Shown: in pieces, positions 1-11,659 of the stretch | Layout: each line of letters starts with the position of its first letter | How positions within the stretch are numbered: the first letter of the stretch is position 1 | DNA from: Acanthosepion pharaonis | Taxonomy: Eukaryota; Mollusca; Cephalopoda; Sepiida; Sepiidae | NCBI GenBank assembly: GCA_903632075.3 | Contig: CAHIKZ030000584.1 | Location: forward strand, 826,001-890,000 | Reading direction: 5' to 3' | DNA: 64,000 bases | Translations under genes and position numbers: made by a program | The notes under the pieces: model-generated | Database searches by the model: none | Told to the model about the DNA's origin: nothing | Seen by the model: only the letters and a program-made list of their open reading frames with translations

Positions 1-378
1 AACAATGATCTGTACAGCCAGGTGCCGAAAAATTGGATGCAAACATACAATTTGGTTACCTGTTTACAGAAGAGTATACATGCTAGGAAAACAAGATTTA
101 TCTATGAATTATATTAGAATAATCCGGGTCATGTACATAAACAAAGATTTTGCGGATACAAATACAAATAGTTAGAAATTGGTGTAATGCGCCTTCTCAA
201 CAGATTTATTCAGTCTAAGCGACGAGGCGATCCTAAGCGAACTAAATGACCTCCTAGTAATTATTATTATTGGCTGAAAAGAATCTTAACATGAGATACA
301 CAAATGAAACTGTCGATAGCGAATAGATGTCAAGAAGCAAGAACTACCAAATAATACAGAGGTGATGCATATGAGAAC
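1..378. other. AT-rich sequence, nothing recognised
   Basis: No open frame with a recognisable motif, no RNA gene and no repeat that I could match elsewhere in the window. Confidence 0.4.
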
Positions 379-1010
379 ATTGTTCGAAAAATTGATAGAA
401 ATCAATTATTCGAAAATAATTTATTGGAATTGAAAATTGTTTTTATGAAATTTAAACGAAAGGACAATTATACTAAATGAAAATTATTCGTAATGCAAAA
501 TTCTTAATTGCGATAAAAATGTAAAAATTAAAAGAGGAAATACCCACATGATAATTAATGGAAATACATCTATCGTCATTAAAACAATTTAATAATAAAT
601 ATTTCCATATAACCTTAAGTTATATGATACTGCATGCAAATAGTTATCTACGGAAGAGTATTCGCTTTAAAATATGCCACTATTTTTTTAAGTTTTCCAT
701 TTACGTCGCTGTATTTTGACAATCTGCTCTTACTTTTACGATATGAAGTCTTTTTTTCTCTTTTAAGAGCGTCGGAGAATTTCCATATTGTGGGATGATA
801 TTTGCTGCAAGAATCCCCCTGCCATCCTTCAAAGGCTTTATTAGTTCTAAATAAATAAGCATTGATTCTCTCTAATCAAGACCACATCCGTATTTCAAAC
901 ATAAGTATTTCGAATAAGTATCATTTAGTATAAATGTCCTTTCAATTAATTTCCATTCAAAGAATTTACAACTCGAATAAATGTTTTTCGAATAATTGTT
1001 TTCGAACAAT
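379..1010. mobile_element. Foldback-type element with imperfect inverted arms
   Basis: The left arm (about 379-490) and the reverse complement of the right arm (about 910-1010) share an ordered series of blocks: ATTGTTCGAAAA, CAATTATTCGAAAA, a TTTATT-rich stretch, GAAAGGACA, then TATACTAAATGA and TTATTCG. By eye the arms are roughly three-quarters identical and enclose about 420 bp without a recognisable coding frame. This resembles a foldback element or an old MITE. I could not see a clear target-site duplication, so the outer limits are approximate. Chance AT-richness is unlikely, because about nine blocks match in the same order and spacing. Confidence 0.6.
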
Positions 1011-1109
1011 TTTCTCGATACAAGGGATGATAATCGAAAAGTAATGACTAACCATTTATTTCTAGAAAACAGTATCTATGGTTGTCAACGGGAACGACAA
1101 TCAATCACC

Positions 1110-1440
1110 AGACACAAGAAAGTACATAAATTGAAATATCTGCTTTATTTAATAATATACAACGGAAAATATGACACTGAAATCCGAAAGCGTTTTGAAA
1201 TAGCGAAACTGTCTTCCAAAAGCTAAAAAAAAACAAATTATAAAAGAAGTGCTGAAGTGCTATGTAATATCAGATGTTCCATTTGCCAGTGAGTAAGCCA
1301 CGATTTCCTTGCAGATGGAGAGGAAACTTGTAGCAACAGAAATATTTTTCTAAAAAGGAATGCTGAGATGGAACCTGTTAATATTGAGAAAGTTTCAATG
1401 ACAATGAGTATAAGAATCACAGTTATATTTCTAATCAGAG
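1110..1440 (+). pseudogene. LINE reverse transcriptase C-terminal fragment (family A)
   Basis: Translated frames give KVHKLKYLLYLIIYNGKYDT followed by EIRKR, then VLKCYVISDVPFASE and METKLVATEIFF-like text. This is the order seen downstream of the RT palm in non-LTR elements (KxFKYLG, then CDxEIRKRI, then LLYGSE, then EMWFYRRML). At least two frame changes and several stops make it non-functional. Neither the catalytic YxDD box nor an endonuclease domain is present, so this is a 5'-truncated insertion. The same family recurs at 3.1, 5.2, 16.6, 17.3, 38.6 and 63.9 kb. Confidence 0.65.
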
Positions 1441-1924
1441 AAAAAACAAACAAGTTGAAATTACATGTATACATTATGTGGAGTGTGGATTTATCGAGTT
1501 GCTCGTCACATAGCATTATGCCCTCAAGAAGGATTTTGATAAACAGAGTTACATATCCAAGCAACATTTATAAATTGATGGCATAATGGATAGCATGTTA
1601 TTTATGTTGTGGATAACCATAACCTTCTATGAACACATAAACAAGATCACATGTACAGACACTGTAAATGTTGAGCATTTGGAAAACGTAGTTGACTTAA
1701 GGGAGGCACAGTGGAGTAATGGATTGAGGAAATGCAGGAATCCTCTTCTTCTCGCCCCAGCTATTGGTAAATAGTAGGATAGCCTTGGATGGAAACTGGT
1801 CTAACGCAGAAGGAAATGGCAACCTACTGAAGGAAAAATCTGCCTCGTCAGTCATGTATCCAATGATACATGATCACCTCATCGTGTATCACGTATGGCA
1901 CGTAACTGGTTGAGTTGACGTATC
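1441..1924. other. No recognisable feature
   Basis: Short open frames only, none with a recognisable domain. This probably includes decayed LINE 3' sequence continuing from the fragment upstream. Confidence 0.35.
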
Positions 1925-2990
1925 TGTCTATATTTCTGAGATGAGGTATCATGTACACTATTTATATTATTCGCACTATTCTCCTCATCTTTGTCGCCAT
2001 ATTTATTAGAACCTTTCAGCCATTTCTGTCTATATTTCTGAGACAAGGTATCATGTATACTATTTACCTTATTCGCATTATTGTCCTCATCTTTGTCGCC
2101 ATATTTATTAGAACCTTTCAGCCATTTCTGTCTATATTTCTGAGACAAGGTATCATGTATACTATTTACCTTATTCGCATTATTGTCCTCATCTTTGTCG
2201 CCATATTTATTAGAACCTTTCAGCCATTTCTGTCTATATTTCTGAGACAAGGTATCATGTATACTATTTACCTTATTCGCATTATTGCCCTCATCTTTGT
2301 CGCCATATTTATTAGAACCTTTCAGCCATTTCTGTCTATATTTCTGAGACAAGGTATCATGTATACTATTTACCTTATTCGCATTATTGTCCTCATCTTT
2401 GTCGCCATATTTATTAGAACCTCTCAGCCATTTCTGTCTATATTTCTGAGACAAGGTATCATGTATAGTATTTACCTTATTCGCATTATTGTCCTCATCT
2501 TTGTCGCCATATTTATTAGAACCTTTCAGCCATTTCTGTCTATATTTCTGAGACAAGGCATCATGTATAGTATTTACCTTATTCGCATTATTGTCCTCAT
2601 CTTTGTCGCCATATTTATTAGAACCTTTCAGACATTTCTGTCTATATTTCTGAGACAAGGCATCATGTATAGTATTTACCTTATTCGCATTATTGTCCTC
2701 ATCTTTGTCGCCATATTTATTAGAACCTTTCAGCCATTTCTGTCTATATTTCTGAGACAAGGCATCATGTATAGTATTTACCTTATTCGCATTATTGTCC
2801 TCATCTTTGTCGCCATATTTATTAGAACCTTTCAGACATTTCTGTCTATATTTCTGAGACAAGGCATCATGTATAGTATTTACCTTATTCGCATTATTGT
2901 CCTCATCTTTGTCGCCATATTTATTACAACGTTTCGGCCGTTGTACGCTCCAGTCTTCGCCGCATTTATTCAGTCTTTACAGCAAGGCTA
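1925..2990 (-). repeat. Satellite: about ten 102-bp copies of the SINE S1 tail plus one S1 body piece
   Basis: A monomer of exactly 102 bp repeats about ten times (for example AGACAAGGTATCATG at 2041 and 2143), with few substitutions between copies. Single-copy S1 tails elsewhere (7.8, 32.9 and 62.4 kb) show the same monomer. Only at the downstream edge (about 2930-2960) does the array join the S1 body, recognisable by CGTTTCGGCCGTTGTACGCT. The S1 sense strand is minus. Because 102 is a multiple of three, both strands are open for more than 300 codons, giving 34-residue repeats. I regard that as an artefact of the period, since the 107-bp sister array does not preserve a frame. Confidence 0.9.
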
Positions 2991-3109
2991 TCATAAGATA
3001 ATTAGAAATGATAACATGATTTATTAATACTGGACACAATATCAACAAGATGCGTAGGTGACAGTAAATAATGAAAAAACAAAACAAAATAAAACAAACA
3101 ATGAAGGCG

Positions 3110-3500
3110 GAATGAAAGGCTTAATCATCGATTCTATGAAGTCAGAATGTCTGGAAGTTTCCAAGAGAAACAACCAAAAATGCAAATTAGGAATTCGGTA
3201 TGTAAAAATCAAGCAAGTACAGGAAATTCAATATATAGGAAATGTGGGGTGGTAAAATGAAATTCGTAGGTGCAATGTAATAGGAAATTATACCTTCCAT
3301 AAAGTAATGAAAATATGAGGAAAAAGGAATATTTTCTTAGAATATGACAGTGAATTCTGGATAATTTAATTACAGATAAATAGGTAGATTGAATGAACAG
3401 AGATGTGGTTCTACAGAAGAATGCGTAAAATAACATGAACAGAATTTTATTGAATGAGGAAGTTTTAAGCAATGTTGAAAAAGACAAAAACACAAGCTTA
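3110..3500 (+). pseudogene. LINE RT C-terminal fragment (family A)
   Basis: The translation contains KSECLEVSKRNNQKCKLGI, then VKIKQVQEIQYIGNV, then EFWI and TEMWFYRRMRK. These correspond to the fingers/thumb boundary and the EMWFYRRML region of family A LINEs. The RT active-site box is upstream and missing. Stops occur after NVGW and in the EMWFYRR block. It is a dead, 5'-truncated copy. Confidence 0.7.
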
Positions 3501-3572
3501 TATAAAATCAGAAAAATGGTTGTTAATTTGTTGATTTTTGTCTAGCGGATTTTGTTTTAACGTTCAATATTT

Positions 3573-3720
3573 ACCCATAATTGGGACCCTAACAGTGGCT
3601 ACCACCCTGGGGAAAGTTGAACCTATGAACAACTGCAGTTAAGAGGTGGTTCCACGGCTCCTCAAAACCTTCAATCTTCTAATCAGAGGTCTTGCTGCCG
3701 GATGTAGTGTATCGGCATAC

Positions 3721-3722
<2 letters not shown>
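3573..3722 (-). mobile_element. R2 dispersed repeat, copy 1
   Basis: Read on the minus strand it contains CTACATCCGGCAGCAAG, CTCTGATTAGAAG, TTTTGAGGAGCCGTGGAACC, CAGGGTGGTAGCCACTGTTA and CCCAATTATGGG, in the same order as the copies at 3.9, 34.0 and 35.4 kb. The unit is about 150 bp and short of any coding signal, so it is probably a SINE or a non-autonomous element. Its 5' edge abuts the following (TA)n array. Confidence 0.7.

Positions 3723-3725
<3 letters not shown>

Positions 3726-3790
<65 letters not shown>
3726..3790. repeat. (TA)n microsatellite
   Basis: An almost perfect TA run of about 65 bp, lying directly at the edge of R2 copy 1. Confidence 0.95.
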
Positions 3791-3794
<4 letters not shown>

Positions 3795-3873
3795 GATACA
3801 TGTATTTAAAAATAGATTTTGAATATTTTTTTATATTTTCATGTTTTCACCCCAGTTTGCATGTTCATTGTTT

Positions 3874-3994
3874 GCTTATAGTTGGGAGCGTAACAGGTGC
3901 TACAACTCCGGGTTAGTGTGAACACCATGGGAACGACTGCAAAAACCTTCCAATTAGACGCCTTGCTGCCGGATGTATTTTATCGTCATACCCA
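3874..3994 (-). mobile_element. R2 dispersed repeat, copy 2
   Basis: A second, more diverged R2 copy in the same orientation as copy 1. It retains ATGACGATAAAATACATCCG, GGCAGCAAGGCGTCT, TGGTGTTCACAC and CAACTATAAG. About 30 bases in the middle of the unit are missing relative to the copies at 34.0 and 35.4 kb. Confidence 0.65.
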
Positions 3995-4153
3995 GGAAGT
4001 CAGGAAATTTTATTGGATCATCGAGGATACATTTTGAGAAAAGAATGCCGAGAAAACTTGAAACTCTTATGTAAATTTAAGCACACGTAAAAAAGTGGAT
4101 TGATTTTCTCAATCCATAGGAAGCATCTGTTCTCAGGGAGCTTTTTACGTAAG

Positions 4154-4155
<2 letters not shown>

Positions 4156-4229
<74 letters not shown>

Positions 4230-4260
4230 ATATATATATATATGTATGTATGTGTGTCTG

Positions 4261-4291
<31 letters not shown>

Positions 4292-4299
4292 GTGTGTCT

Positions 4300-4340
<41 letters not shown>

Positions 4341-4366
4341 TGTGTCTATATATATATATATATGTA

Positions 4367-4446
<80 letters not shown>
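4156..4446. repeat. Compound (TA)n/(TG)n/(TATG)n microsatellite
   Basis: About 290 bp of TA interrupted by TG and TATG runs. All frames are open with I, Y, C, V and M only. I treat this as low-complexity DNA, not coding sequence. Confidence 0.95.
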
Positions 4447-4448
<2 letters not shown>

Positions 4449-5239
4449 GAAGGGGATGTTAAAGTGTTTCTAAAGTTTTTCAATCTCAACCATCGACGTA
4501 AATGATACTTTTTTTATTTTCTTGCAAAAACGTATGATATGCAAAAAAAATAATGATATCTAATTTTCATAATTAGAACCGGAATTCTTAACATTGTTGC
4601 CGTTATCATTAAAAAAGCAATCCCGATAAAAATCACTAGAGTTGTTATTTATTAGTCATCAGTACACTAAAGATATTTAAACGTCGTTATATATCTAGGT
4701 TAAGATGGCATTACTGAGCTCATTCATGTTCGTGCTGATTCTCATTTCAGAGTGGTCGTTTTCTTAAACGGGCTGCCTTACAAAGGCTAAATAAACTAAT
4801 CCGCACATTTATTTATCAAGTTTCTAATTCAATTTGTTTTCTACTTGACTGGATGTCACCTAAACCAAAAGTGCTGAGTTTCTCCTGCCATTTACACATG
4901 TCACTTGTGGGTGAGTGTTTTATGTTTTTTTTTCTTTCAGGCTCAACGACAAAAAAATAAAAATAAAAATTCTCGGGCAGAACTGGAAGTCCAATTCCAG
5001 TGTAAGCGACAATAGCACTTACTCTACCTCCACATTTTCAAAATGTACCATTAATCTTGTAATGAGAGGTTTATCAAGACACTGAACACGACATAGGCAG
5101 TCGCGATAGTAGTATTCAAAACACAACCAGGCAAGTCAATGCAATAGTATTATCTTCTTCGTCCTAGATAACTACCCAGGACTACTTATCATGAATTGAT
5201 CAGCCCATTCAAAATAATAAGTAGGATAACTGGCTCTTC
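4447..5239. other. Unclassified intergenic or intronic sequence
   Basis: No domain-bearing frame and no match to other repeats in the window. Confidence 0.35.
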
Positions 5240-5890
5240 TTCTTCTCTTATGTGACAGGTATCTTCAGGACGTAGGCAATCGTGGCTCTCCAACTCCCCC
5301 TATCCCTTGTAGATCTTAATATATTTTCTCCTTTTGCTTCTTCCGTTAAACCCTAGTCATCCACTTGCTTAAGTCCGATAGGTATGTCACGCATTAATTT
5401 CCATTGCCTTTCCCTCCGCCCTATGAGTGTCAGATTCTACAAGGCCTCCATTCTCATTACGTGTCTCAGAAATTTCAGCTGCGTCTTGCTGCCGTTAAGC
5501 ATAAGCTTCCTATTTGTTTGCATCCTTTCACAAACTTCGCCGTTGCTCAAGTTTTCGGTCCATGGTATCCTTAGCATCCTTCTGTAGAACTATAGCTCCG
5601 TGGCCTCGAGTCTCTTCTTCATCTTTGAGATCGACTGCTGTAAAGAGGGACAAATATCCCGTAGAAATTCAGTACTATTTTCTTTGTGACCAATGAAATC
5701 CTCCTGCCTTGTAATAGTTTGCTTATCTTTTGCAATGCGTCTTTTTCTATCCCAATATGTTCTAGATATTTAAATTTCTGTACCTGCTTGATTTTAGTGT
5801 GCACGGCCAGTAAATCGCATTTCCGGCTCATCGTATTACAGATGATTGTGTATTACTTGTAGTTTATGCTTAGTCCTTTCTTCTAGCTCT
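5240..5890 (-). pseudogene. LINE 3' part: RT C-terminus to 3' end (family A)
   Basis: On the minus strand, KCDLLAVHTKIKQVQKFKYL is followed by KDALQKISKLLQGRRIS and LVTKKIVLNFYGIFVPLYSS. This is the thumb-side region after the RT palm. Downstream on the same strand come GCREG-like text and finally a 3' end equivalent to VANVLK, which matches the ends at 9.75 kb and 63.9 kb. Frameshifts separate the blocks. It lacks the YxDD box and the endonuclease domain, as expected of a 5'-truncated insertion. Confidence 0.7.
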
Positions 5891-7084
5891 CCTTCGCTTT
5901 CTTTTGTAGGAGGTTTTGTAAAAACCCCATAGACCTTAGTGATCCTCTAATTATAAAGAAAGAAATTTGTTTAAAACATTTGTTATCTCTCTGTAACTCC
6001 ATTGCTATTAAGATTGCGATAAAACAAGGAAAACTCGTATTCATTTTTTTTTTCCAATCCGTTTAAATCTCAACTCTTCTTATTTCCTGAAAGAAAACTG
6101 TGAATTAACCTCAAGCCTGCTGGAAATGTTGCCCGTTTCAGATATTACCCATTCGGGTTGGCGAGACATTTTTTTTCTTTCTCTTTTTTCAGTTTTTGTG
6201 TCTTTTACAATTAAGCCGCATCAAAACTAATCAATACATCGACTTATAATTTTCTTTCCCTTTGTTCTCATTTCGTTGCCTAATGCAATAATTCGTGTTA
6301 AACATTTGCCACTTCAAAGCTATTACTTGAACAAAGGTGGGTTTGGTTAAACGAGTTTTGTTCGATACAAAAATATTCGCCGTTAATTCCATTACGTAAT
6401 AATCTCCTGTTGTTAATTGTCGGCAATTTAGCCAGCCGCTGTTATCTTAGTGCCAAAATCAGCCACTTCGACGCTTCTCCTCGTTTATTCGAAGAATATT
6501 TCGCGTTTCTTAATGATTTTCGTTCTTTTTTGAGTTTATCAAACTCGTTTCGCTCACTGGCACATCAGTGTCCATTTTCACCCACAAAGCTAATTAAGAA
6601 ACATCCGATATATAGGTTATTTGAAGCCTCTTTATAACACACATTGTTTAACCTCATCACAAGGAGTTTGTAGTGTATTTCTCATTAGCGCAGACCCTAG
6701 CTATATTGATCGAGGAAACAAACTGAAAATCTTAGACAAACTGCTGATTCCAAATGTTATGTAGACAATTGAAATTCTTATTGCGTGGTGCTTGGTTGGT
6801 TCCATTTCTGCCTTCCCCACATGTACAAGAAGAGAAATGCTGAAGAATCGATCTGCCACAATAACAAAATGAACATGTTCACTTGACTGAACACTGCCTG
6901 AAACATTAGTTAATTTTATAAACAATATATAGCAATTTTCTTTCTGCTTCCGAGCGCATTAGTTACAATTTGATTGCCTTTAAACGATATTTTTATAAGC
7001 ATGATAACATCTATATTTAGAAAAGCCAGATCAGACCGAAAACTGTGTAATGTTGTCTTATTTGGGCGGAAGCTTCCCAGTCCC
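5891..7084. other. Repeat-poor stretch with relatively many CpG dinucleotides
   Basis: No repeat family, RNA gene or plausible exon was recognised. From about 6300 to 6600 CpG is common for this AT-rich window (ATTCGCCG, CGACGCTTCTCCTCG, TTTCGCGTTTC), which could reflect constraint or lack of methylation decay. It is a candidate conserved non-coding element and nothing more. Confidence 0.3.
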
Positions 7085-7490
7085 CACTTTCCAGTCTTGA
7101 TAGAGTTCAAAAGCGTCTCCAAATCCCTGTTAGCGATGAATTATTTTCCACCCTCGAACCTCCCTTACGCAAGCGGGATTTGGGGAAGCCTCTCACTTCC
7201 TTGGAAAGTGCTCGAACAAACTATATCCCTTGATTTCTCCAGGCATAACCCCCAAAATTAAGAACTCGCTATTCCACTTATATTGTTTCAAACTACCCAC
7301 ATGTCTTCTGTATTCCATCTGTGAGATATAATTTCTGCTCGAACAGATTCTTACCGCGAAACTCAGCTCTGTGGAACGGATTCCATAGAGAATGTTTCCG
7401 CGATCATTAATATCTTAACATGTTCAAGACTAGGGTTAAATTTTATCTTCCCCACCTATGCGTATAAACTACCTCTTACCGGTACCTTCT
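7085..7490 (+). pseudogene. LINE C-terminal fragment (family B, Jockey/CR1-like)
   Basis: The frame beginning near 7095 reads LDRVQKRLQIPVSDELFSTL, matching the LDxIQ(R/K)R motif that follows the RT domain in this LINE group. After two stops the next frame reads RFLPRNSALWNGFHRECF and then LNMFKTRV, the conserved FFPRTxRLWNSLP...YNLxxFKxRVNxYL terminus. This is the family seen at 32.5, 59.3 and 61.6-63.1 kb. It is dead and 5'-truncated. Confidence 0.7.
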
Positions 7491-7659
7491 ACCTAGAGTG
7501 ACCTCCGAGCCGTATACAGGGTGAATATAATATGGGAACTAGTATTGAGGAGCGCCAGACAAAAGAGATAATAACAACAAAAATTGCAATATGAGCTCTG
7601 GTAAAAATTATTTCTGAAGACATTAGGTTTATAATACTCACAAATTCATACACAGATGT

Positions 7660-7903
7660 CCTCAAAGACACATAGCACAGTGGATAAAGGCGTTGGTTAG
7701 ATTCAGTGAACTCGACATTCCAACAATTTGAAGAAGGCCGGAGCGTACAACCACCGAAACTTTGTAATAAATATGACGTCAAAGATGAGGACAATAGTCC
7801 GAATAATGTAAATAGTGTACATAATACCTCATCTCAGAAATATAGACAGATACAGGGTAAATCTTAGTGTAAAAAAAAAAAATAAAAATAAATAAATAAA
7901 ATA
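7660..7903 (+). mobile_element. SINE S1 copy, plus orientation, with A-rich tail
   Basis: The head ACATAGCACAGTGGATAAAG then GCGTTGGTTAGA looks like a tRNA-derived A-box region. An internal deletion joins it to the S1 body (GAAGAAGGCCGGAGCGTACA, CCGAAAC, then the tail ATGAGGACAATAGTCCGAAT). The unit ends with CATCTCAGAAATATAGACAG and is followed at 7871-7903 by an A-rich run, consistent with a retroposed 3' end. This copy fixes the sense strand of S1: tRNA-like head, then hammerhead-like body, then one 102/107-bp tail unit. Confidence 0.75.
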
Positions 7904-8129
7904 AAGGCATCTCATTTCCTTTAACAAATAATTTTTCCTTGCAATCCGAAAATTTAATTTTTCCATGAATTATTTCATAATTCGAAATTGCTATGAATTT
8001 AAACTGGGAAATATTTTAATGCTGCGAGACATATGAATATGTTACACACTTTGCTGAAGATTGCTAACACTACAATGATTGGGACATATGATGTCTTTAA
8101 TTCTTAAATATAATATAATATTACATAAA
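7904..8129. other. AT-rich sequence, nothing recognised
   Basis: No feature beyond AT-richness. Confidence 0.3.
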
Positions 8130-9320
8130 GGCTGTTTTTTTTGTTTTTGTTTTTTTTTTGTTTTGTTTTTTTTTGCTAAGAGCACCAAGTAAGCACTCTT
8201 AGAAAAATTGTTTAAAAATTGTTTAAGCATTTTGATATACCGTAATCCTTCAACATCAGTCATAGCAGACGGAACCCAACTTTGGATATCAATCCAGGAT
8301 GATATACAATGTAGGCTTAGATACCCTGAAAAATTTCCCTATATAAATTGAAGTTTGTTTGTTAGTTTAATGTTTAAGTATCAATCTTTATGAGATCATT
8401 TAAGGTCAAATAATTGCTTTTTTTGTTTTGTTTTTTGGGTATAAAGTTGGATTGCCACCATTTTTTTTTCAGTGTTGTCATCTTTTTAAAAAATATCCAT
8501 TGCTTTAGTAGTTGTGTTGTTTTTGAAACTTTTCACCTGGTAAGTGTCAAACGTCCCATTTTTATCGTCAAATATTTAATTGGTATTATATTTTTTGTAT
8601 AGTTAACATTTTAAGAAAGGTTAAGATTGTATTGGGTTTTATTTTTTTTCAAAATTTTCTTTCAAGTTGTTAACATTGTAAAGAGATTGCCGAATATGTG
8701 TTAAGTCACTGTAATCGAGTAGGAAGTGTTTTAAAGTATAAGTTTCTTGGCATGCTATCCATTCGGGAGGATCTTCATCTTAGATGTCCATCTTTTTTAT
8801 GCTTTCTCTCTTATTTGCATTTTGTTTTTGTTATGTTTTGGCCCTTGGATTTCTTTTGGTTCTGTTTGTTTATTGAGGGATGTTCATTTGTTTTTTTTCC
8901 TTTGATTCATTTGAGGATTTTTGTTTGGATGAAGACCGTTCCCTTGTTTGAGATGGGATGATTGTTTTTGATTGTTTTTGTTTTAACTTCTCTGTCTTGA
9001 ATGTCTTTCTTGGCTATCGGTTTCCATCAGTTCGAATTTGTTTTCATTTTCAATGAAGACAATTTCTGTTTTCTTTTTGTTGTGTTGATTCTTCAAAGGA
9101 GATTTCATTTTTGGAGGTAAGGAGTTATTTAATTTGTTAGTGGTGATGGGGAGGATTGGCGTTTGCTGTTACTTGGATTGTAATTTTCTTTGGTTTGTGA
9201 CATCTTTGGTTTCGTCGATCTGTTATTGGGGTTTTTTCTTTAGATCCGATCTAATATCGGATCTAGTTGTTGAACTGATTAAATTTTTCTTTAGTATCTC
9301 CAGTAGTGATCTTAGTTCTT
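8130..9320. other. T/G-rich, strand-asymmetric block
   Basis: For about 1.2 kb the plus strand is strongly enriched in T with G (TTTTGTTTTGTTTTTTGGG-like text) and poor in A and C. Open frames here translate to F-, V-, C- and L-rich text without a domain. I see no tandem period and no TE signature. The skew could reflect an ancient simple repeat or transcription-coupled mutation. Confidence 0.5.
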
Positions 9321-9739
9321 AATTGAAGTAAACGCCGCTTTGATTTACGTCACTTCGGATAGCGTGTGCAACGTCTTAATATAGATATTTTCGTAACGGC
9401 GATGTGTCGTAAAGTGAAATTTGGAAACTGTACGATACATGCTTATAAATTTTAACCACATGCTAATTTGCTCTTCGCAAACATCTGAGCTCTTCATGAT
9501 TTCTTCCGCTATTTCATTGATATATTAATTCTCTTTAGAAGGTCGTGTATTGTACGAATATTTGTCTACACATCTTGCAGTCGTTTTAAGTTTACTGATT
9601 GTGAATATATTTCTCCTGGATGACTTTTTAATTGTCCCTCCTCACCAAAAACAAAAAAAAAAATGCCGCATCTTATAGGCATAAATGAAGCAAACAATTA
9701 ATTTAAATGAACAAACCATGGCAAATAAAGAAGATAAAA
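9321..9739. other. Unclassified sequence
   Basis: No repeat, RNA or coding signal recognised. Confidence 0.3.
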
Positions 9740-9815
9740 CTCTTCTTCTATGTCGCATATCCTTTCAAGACGTTGGCAATCATAGCTCCCCCAACTACAT
9801 GTCTCTTTGGAAGGT
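9740..9815 (-). pseudogene. Short LINE 3'-end relic (family A)
   Basis: On the minus strand it reads GGAGCTATGATTGCCAACG, then TCTTGAAAGGATATGC. This corresponds to the VANVLK-type terminus also present at 5.25 kb and 63.9 kb. It is very short, so the assignment rests on that single conserved block. Confidence 0.4.
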
Positions 9816-10562
9816 TTATATTTTTTTCTATCATTCTTAATCTCTATACTGTCAACCATTTATACAGACTAATTAGATAGGTTATTCCTTGTTTTCCTCT
9901 GTGTTTTCCGGGATTCAGTATCTCATGCGATTGTCAAATGATCCAATCTCTATTTCTTGATTATGTGCAAAAGACCATTTTTAATCATATTGATTTTTAA
10001 TGAATGCATAATAAACCTGTTATTTTTGCTATATTTCTCTGTGTAGTGGCTGTCGTTGCTCAGGTATCTATGCAATGTCCTTTGTTCACTTGTTGTTCTC
10101 TATTTCTCCTTGTCTATCTCATTTGCATACGATACTACAAAAACTTTCAACTCTTTGACTTGGTTCTTTTGCTTAATATCATTTTAAAATTTGAGATGTT
10201 TTCTTTTTTTAAATTCATGACATGTCCTACAACAAAAATATCACTAACATAAAAATAAGGAAGGACATCTGGTAAGTGAGTGAGTGATATGAAGATGTCC
10301 CAATTAAAATGAAGTGAATCAATCCTAAAATTGGATGAGCACGTCTGATGAACAGCAGGTCCTGCCAAGACAGATTTGATAAAAACGGTACAAGGTGAGA
10401 AGTGGAGAGTTATACATAAAAAATAATGGGATAACAATATACATAAATGAAGAGGAATAAATTTGAGCAACGCCTTGAGCCTCACTGAAAAGTATGACAT
10501 GGCGGTAACTGATTAGCATGCCATATGTTGAGCTTCCCCACTCGGTCTGATAATGAGACTCT
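9816..10562. other. Unclassified sequence
   Basis: No supported gene. At 10345-10375 there is CTGATGA followed by a perfect GCAGG/CCTGC hairpin, but no GAAA (see rejected items). Confidence 0.3.

Positions 10563-10623
<61 letters not shown>
10563..10623. repeat. (TG)n microsatellite
   Basis: About 30 uninterrupted TG units. Confidence 0.95.
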
Positions 10624-10625
<2 letters not shown>

Positions 10626-11659
10626 CTCGCATGTGTGTGCCTGCTGTAATGGATACCAGTTCGAGATAAGAAATGCCAGGGCCGAGTTCGATTTCCTGTA
10701 GTCTTTGATGCATTTACTTACGGGCAAATACCCTTGTCACAAGCTATAAATCTATATCCACCCAACAGCTATGGGTAAAATAGTAGGAAAATTCTTAATG
10801 ACATATTCATTTGCTAGAAAATAATCATTCTTATAATGGAAAACATATGTTACAAATTTATATCACCAAAGATGGGTTAATAAGCCAAAAAAAAAAAAGT
10901 CATCAGAATTTTTCGGCCTTGCTTGAGGTGAAATAATTAAAACAAACTCAGCTGATAAATAAAAGCTTCTAACTTTGTAGAATAGAAAATATATTGCAAG
11001 CTGAATGTTTGATAGCATGTCCCTTCAGAATGAAAAGGATCATTTCTCTCCACTATTTCCTTTTCCATTATCTGTGAATTGTCATGAAATCATGGGAAAT
11101 ATAGTAGTGTTTCCATTCCGAGTAGTCCTTGAATACTAGATGCCACTCAAATCTTGCAAGCCCGAGCTAACCTGCTATTTTACCCATAGCAGGAGGAAGA
11201 CTTAACACATCCTTGCATCTCAGCAGGACATCTGTGCTAAAGTAAAAGCAACTGAACTCACCTGAATTTGAATTCGGCTTAAATATTGTACTTCACGCGC
11301 ATCACTACCTACACATGTTGAATTTGGGAACATATTAGATGTATATCAAAATGTTTACTATATAAATGTACCCTTTATCACCCACCTCCAGCACGGAGTT
11401 TATTTTTTAGGGGACGCTTATTATTATTAAAATAATTCTCTCCATCATAATTAAATTGTTCTATGTTTATCAGAATTATGTTAAAATTAGCAGCGGATCG
11501 TTTATTTGGATCGGTACGCTTATTTCATTAGTCCAATAGCTGCTACTTGCCTAATTATTCCGGGTAGTATTTCGGTACAAAAAGTAATTTTGAATGAAAT
11601 CGGTTTTCATTGATGTTTCATTAAACTAATTGCACCACACCTTAACCTGTATGCTCATG
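10624..11659. other. Unclassified sequence
   Basis: No coding or repeat signal recognised. Confidence 0.3.

Noticed and set aside
1879..3027. Long open frames on both strands encoding 34-residue repeats
   Set aside because: They follow from a 102-bp satellite monomer with no stop in one frame per strand; the related 107-bp array does not keep a frame.
4100..4505. Open frames made only of I, Y, C, V, M
   Set aside because: Pure translation of TA/TG microsatellite; the same applies to all other poly-IY frames in the window.
10345..10380. CTGATGA followed by a perfect GCAGG/CCTGC hairpin, a possible hammerhead
   Set aside because: The GAAA element after stem II is absent (CAAGAC instead) and no stem I pairing is evident.
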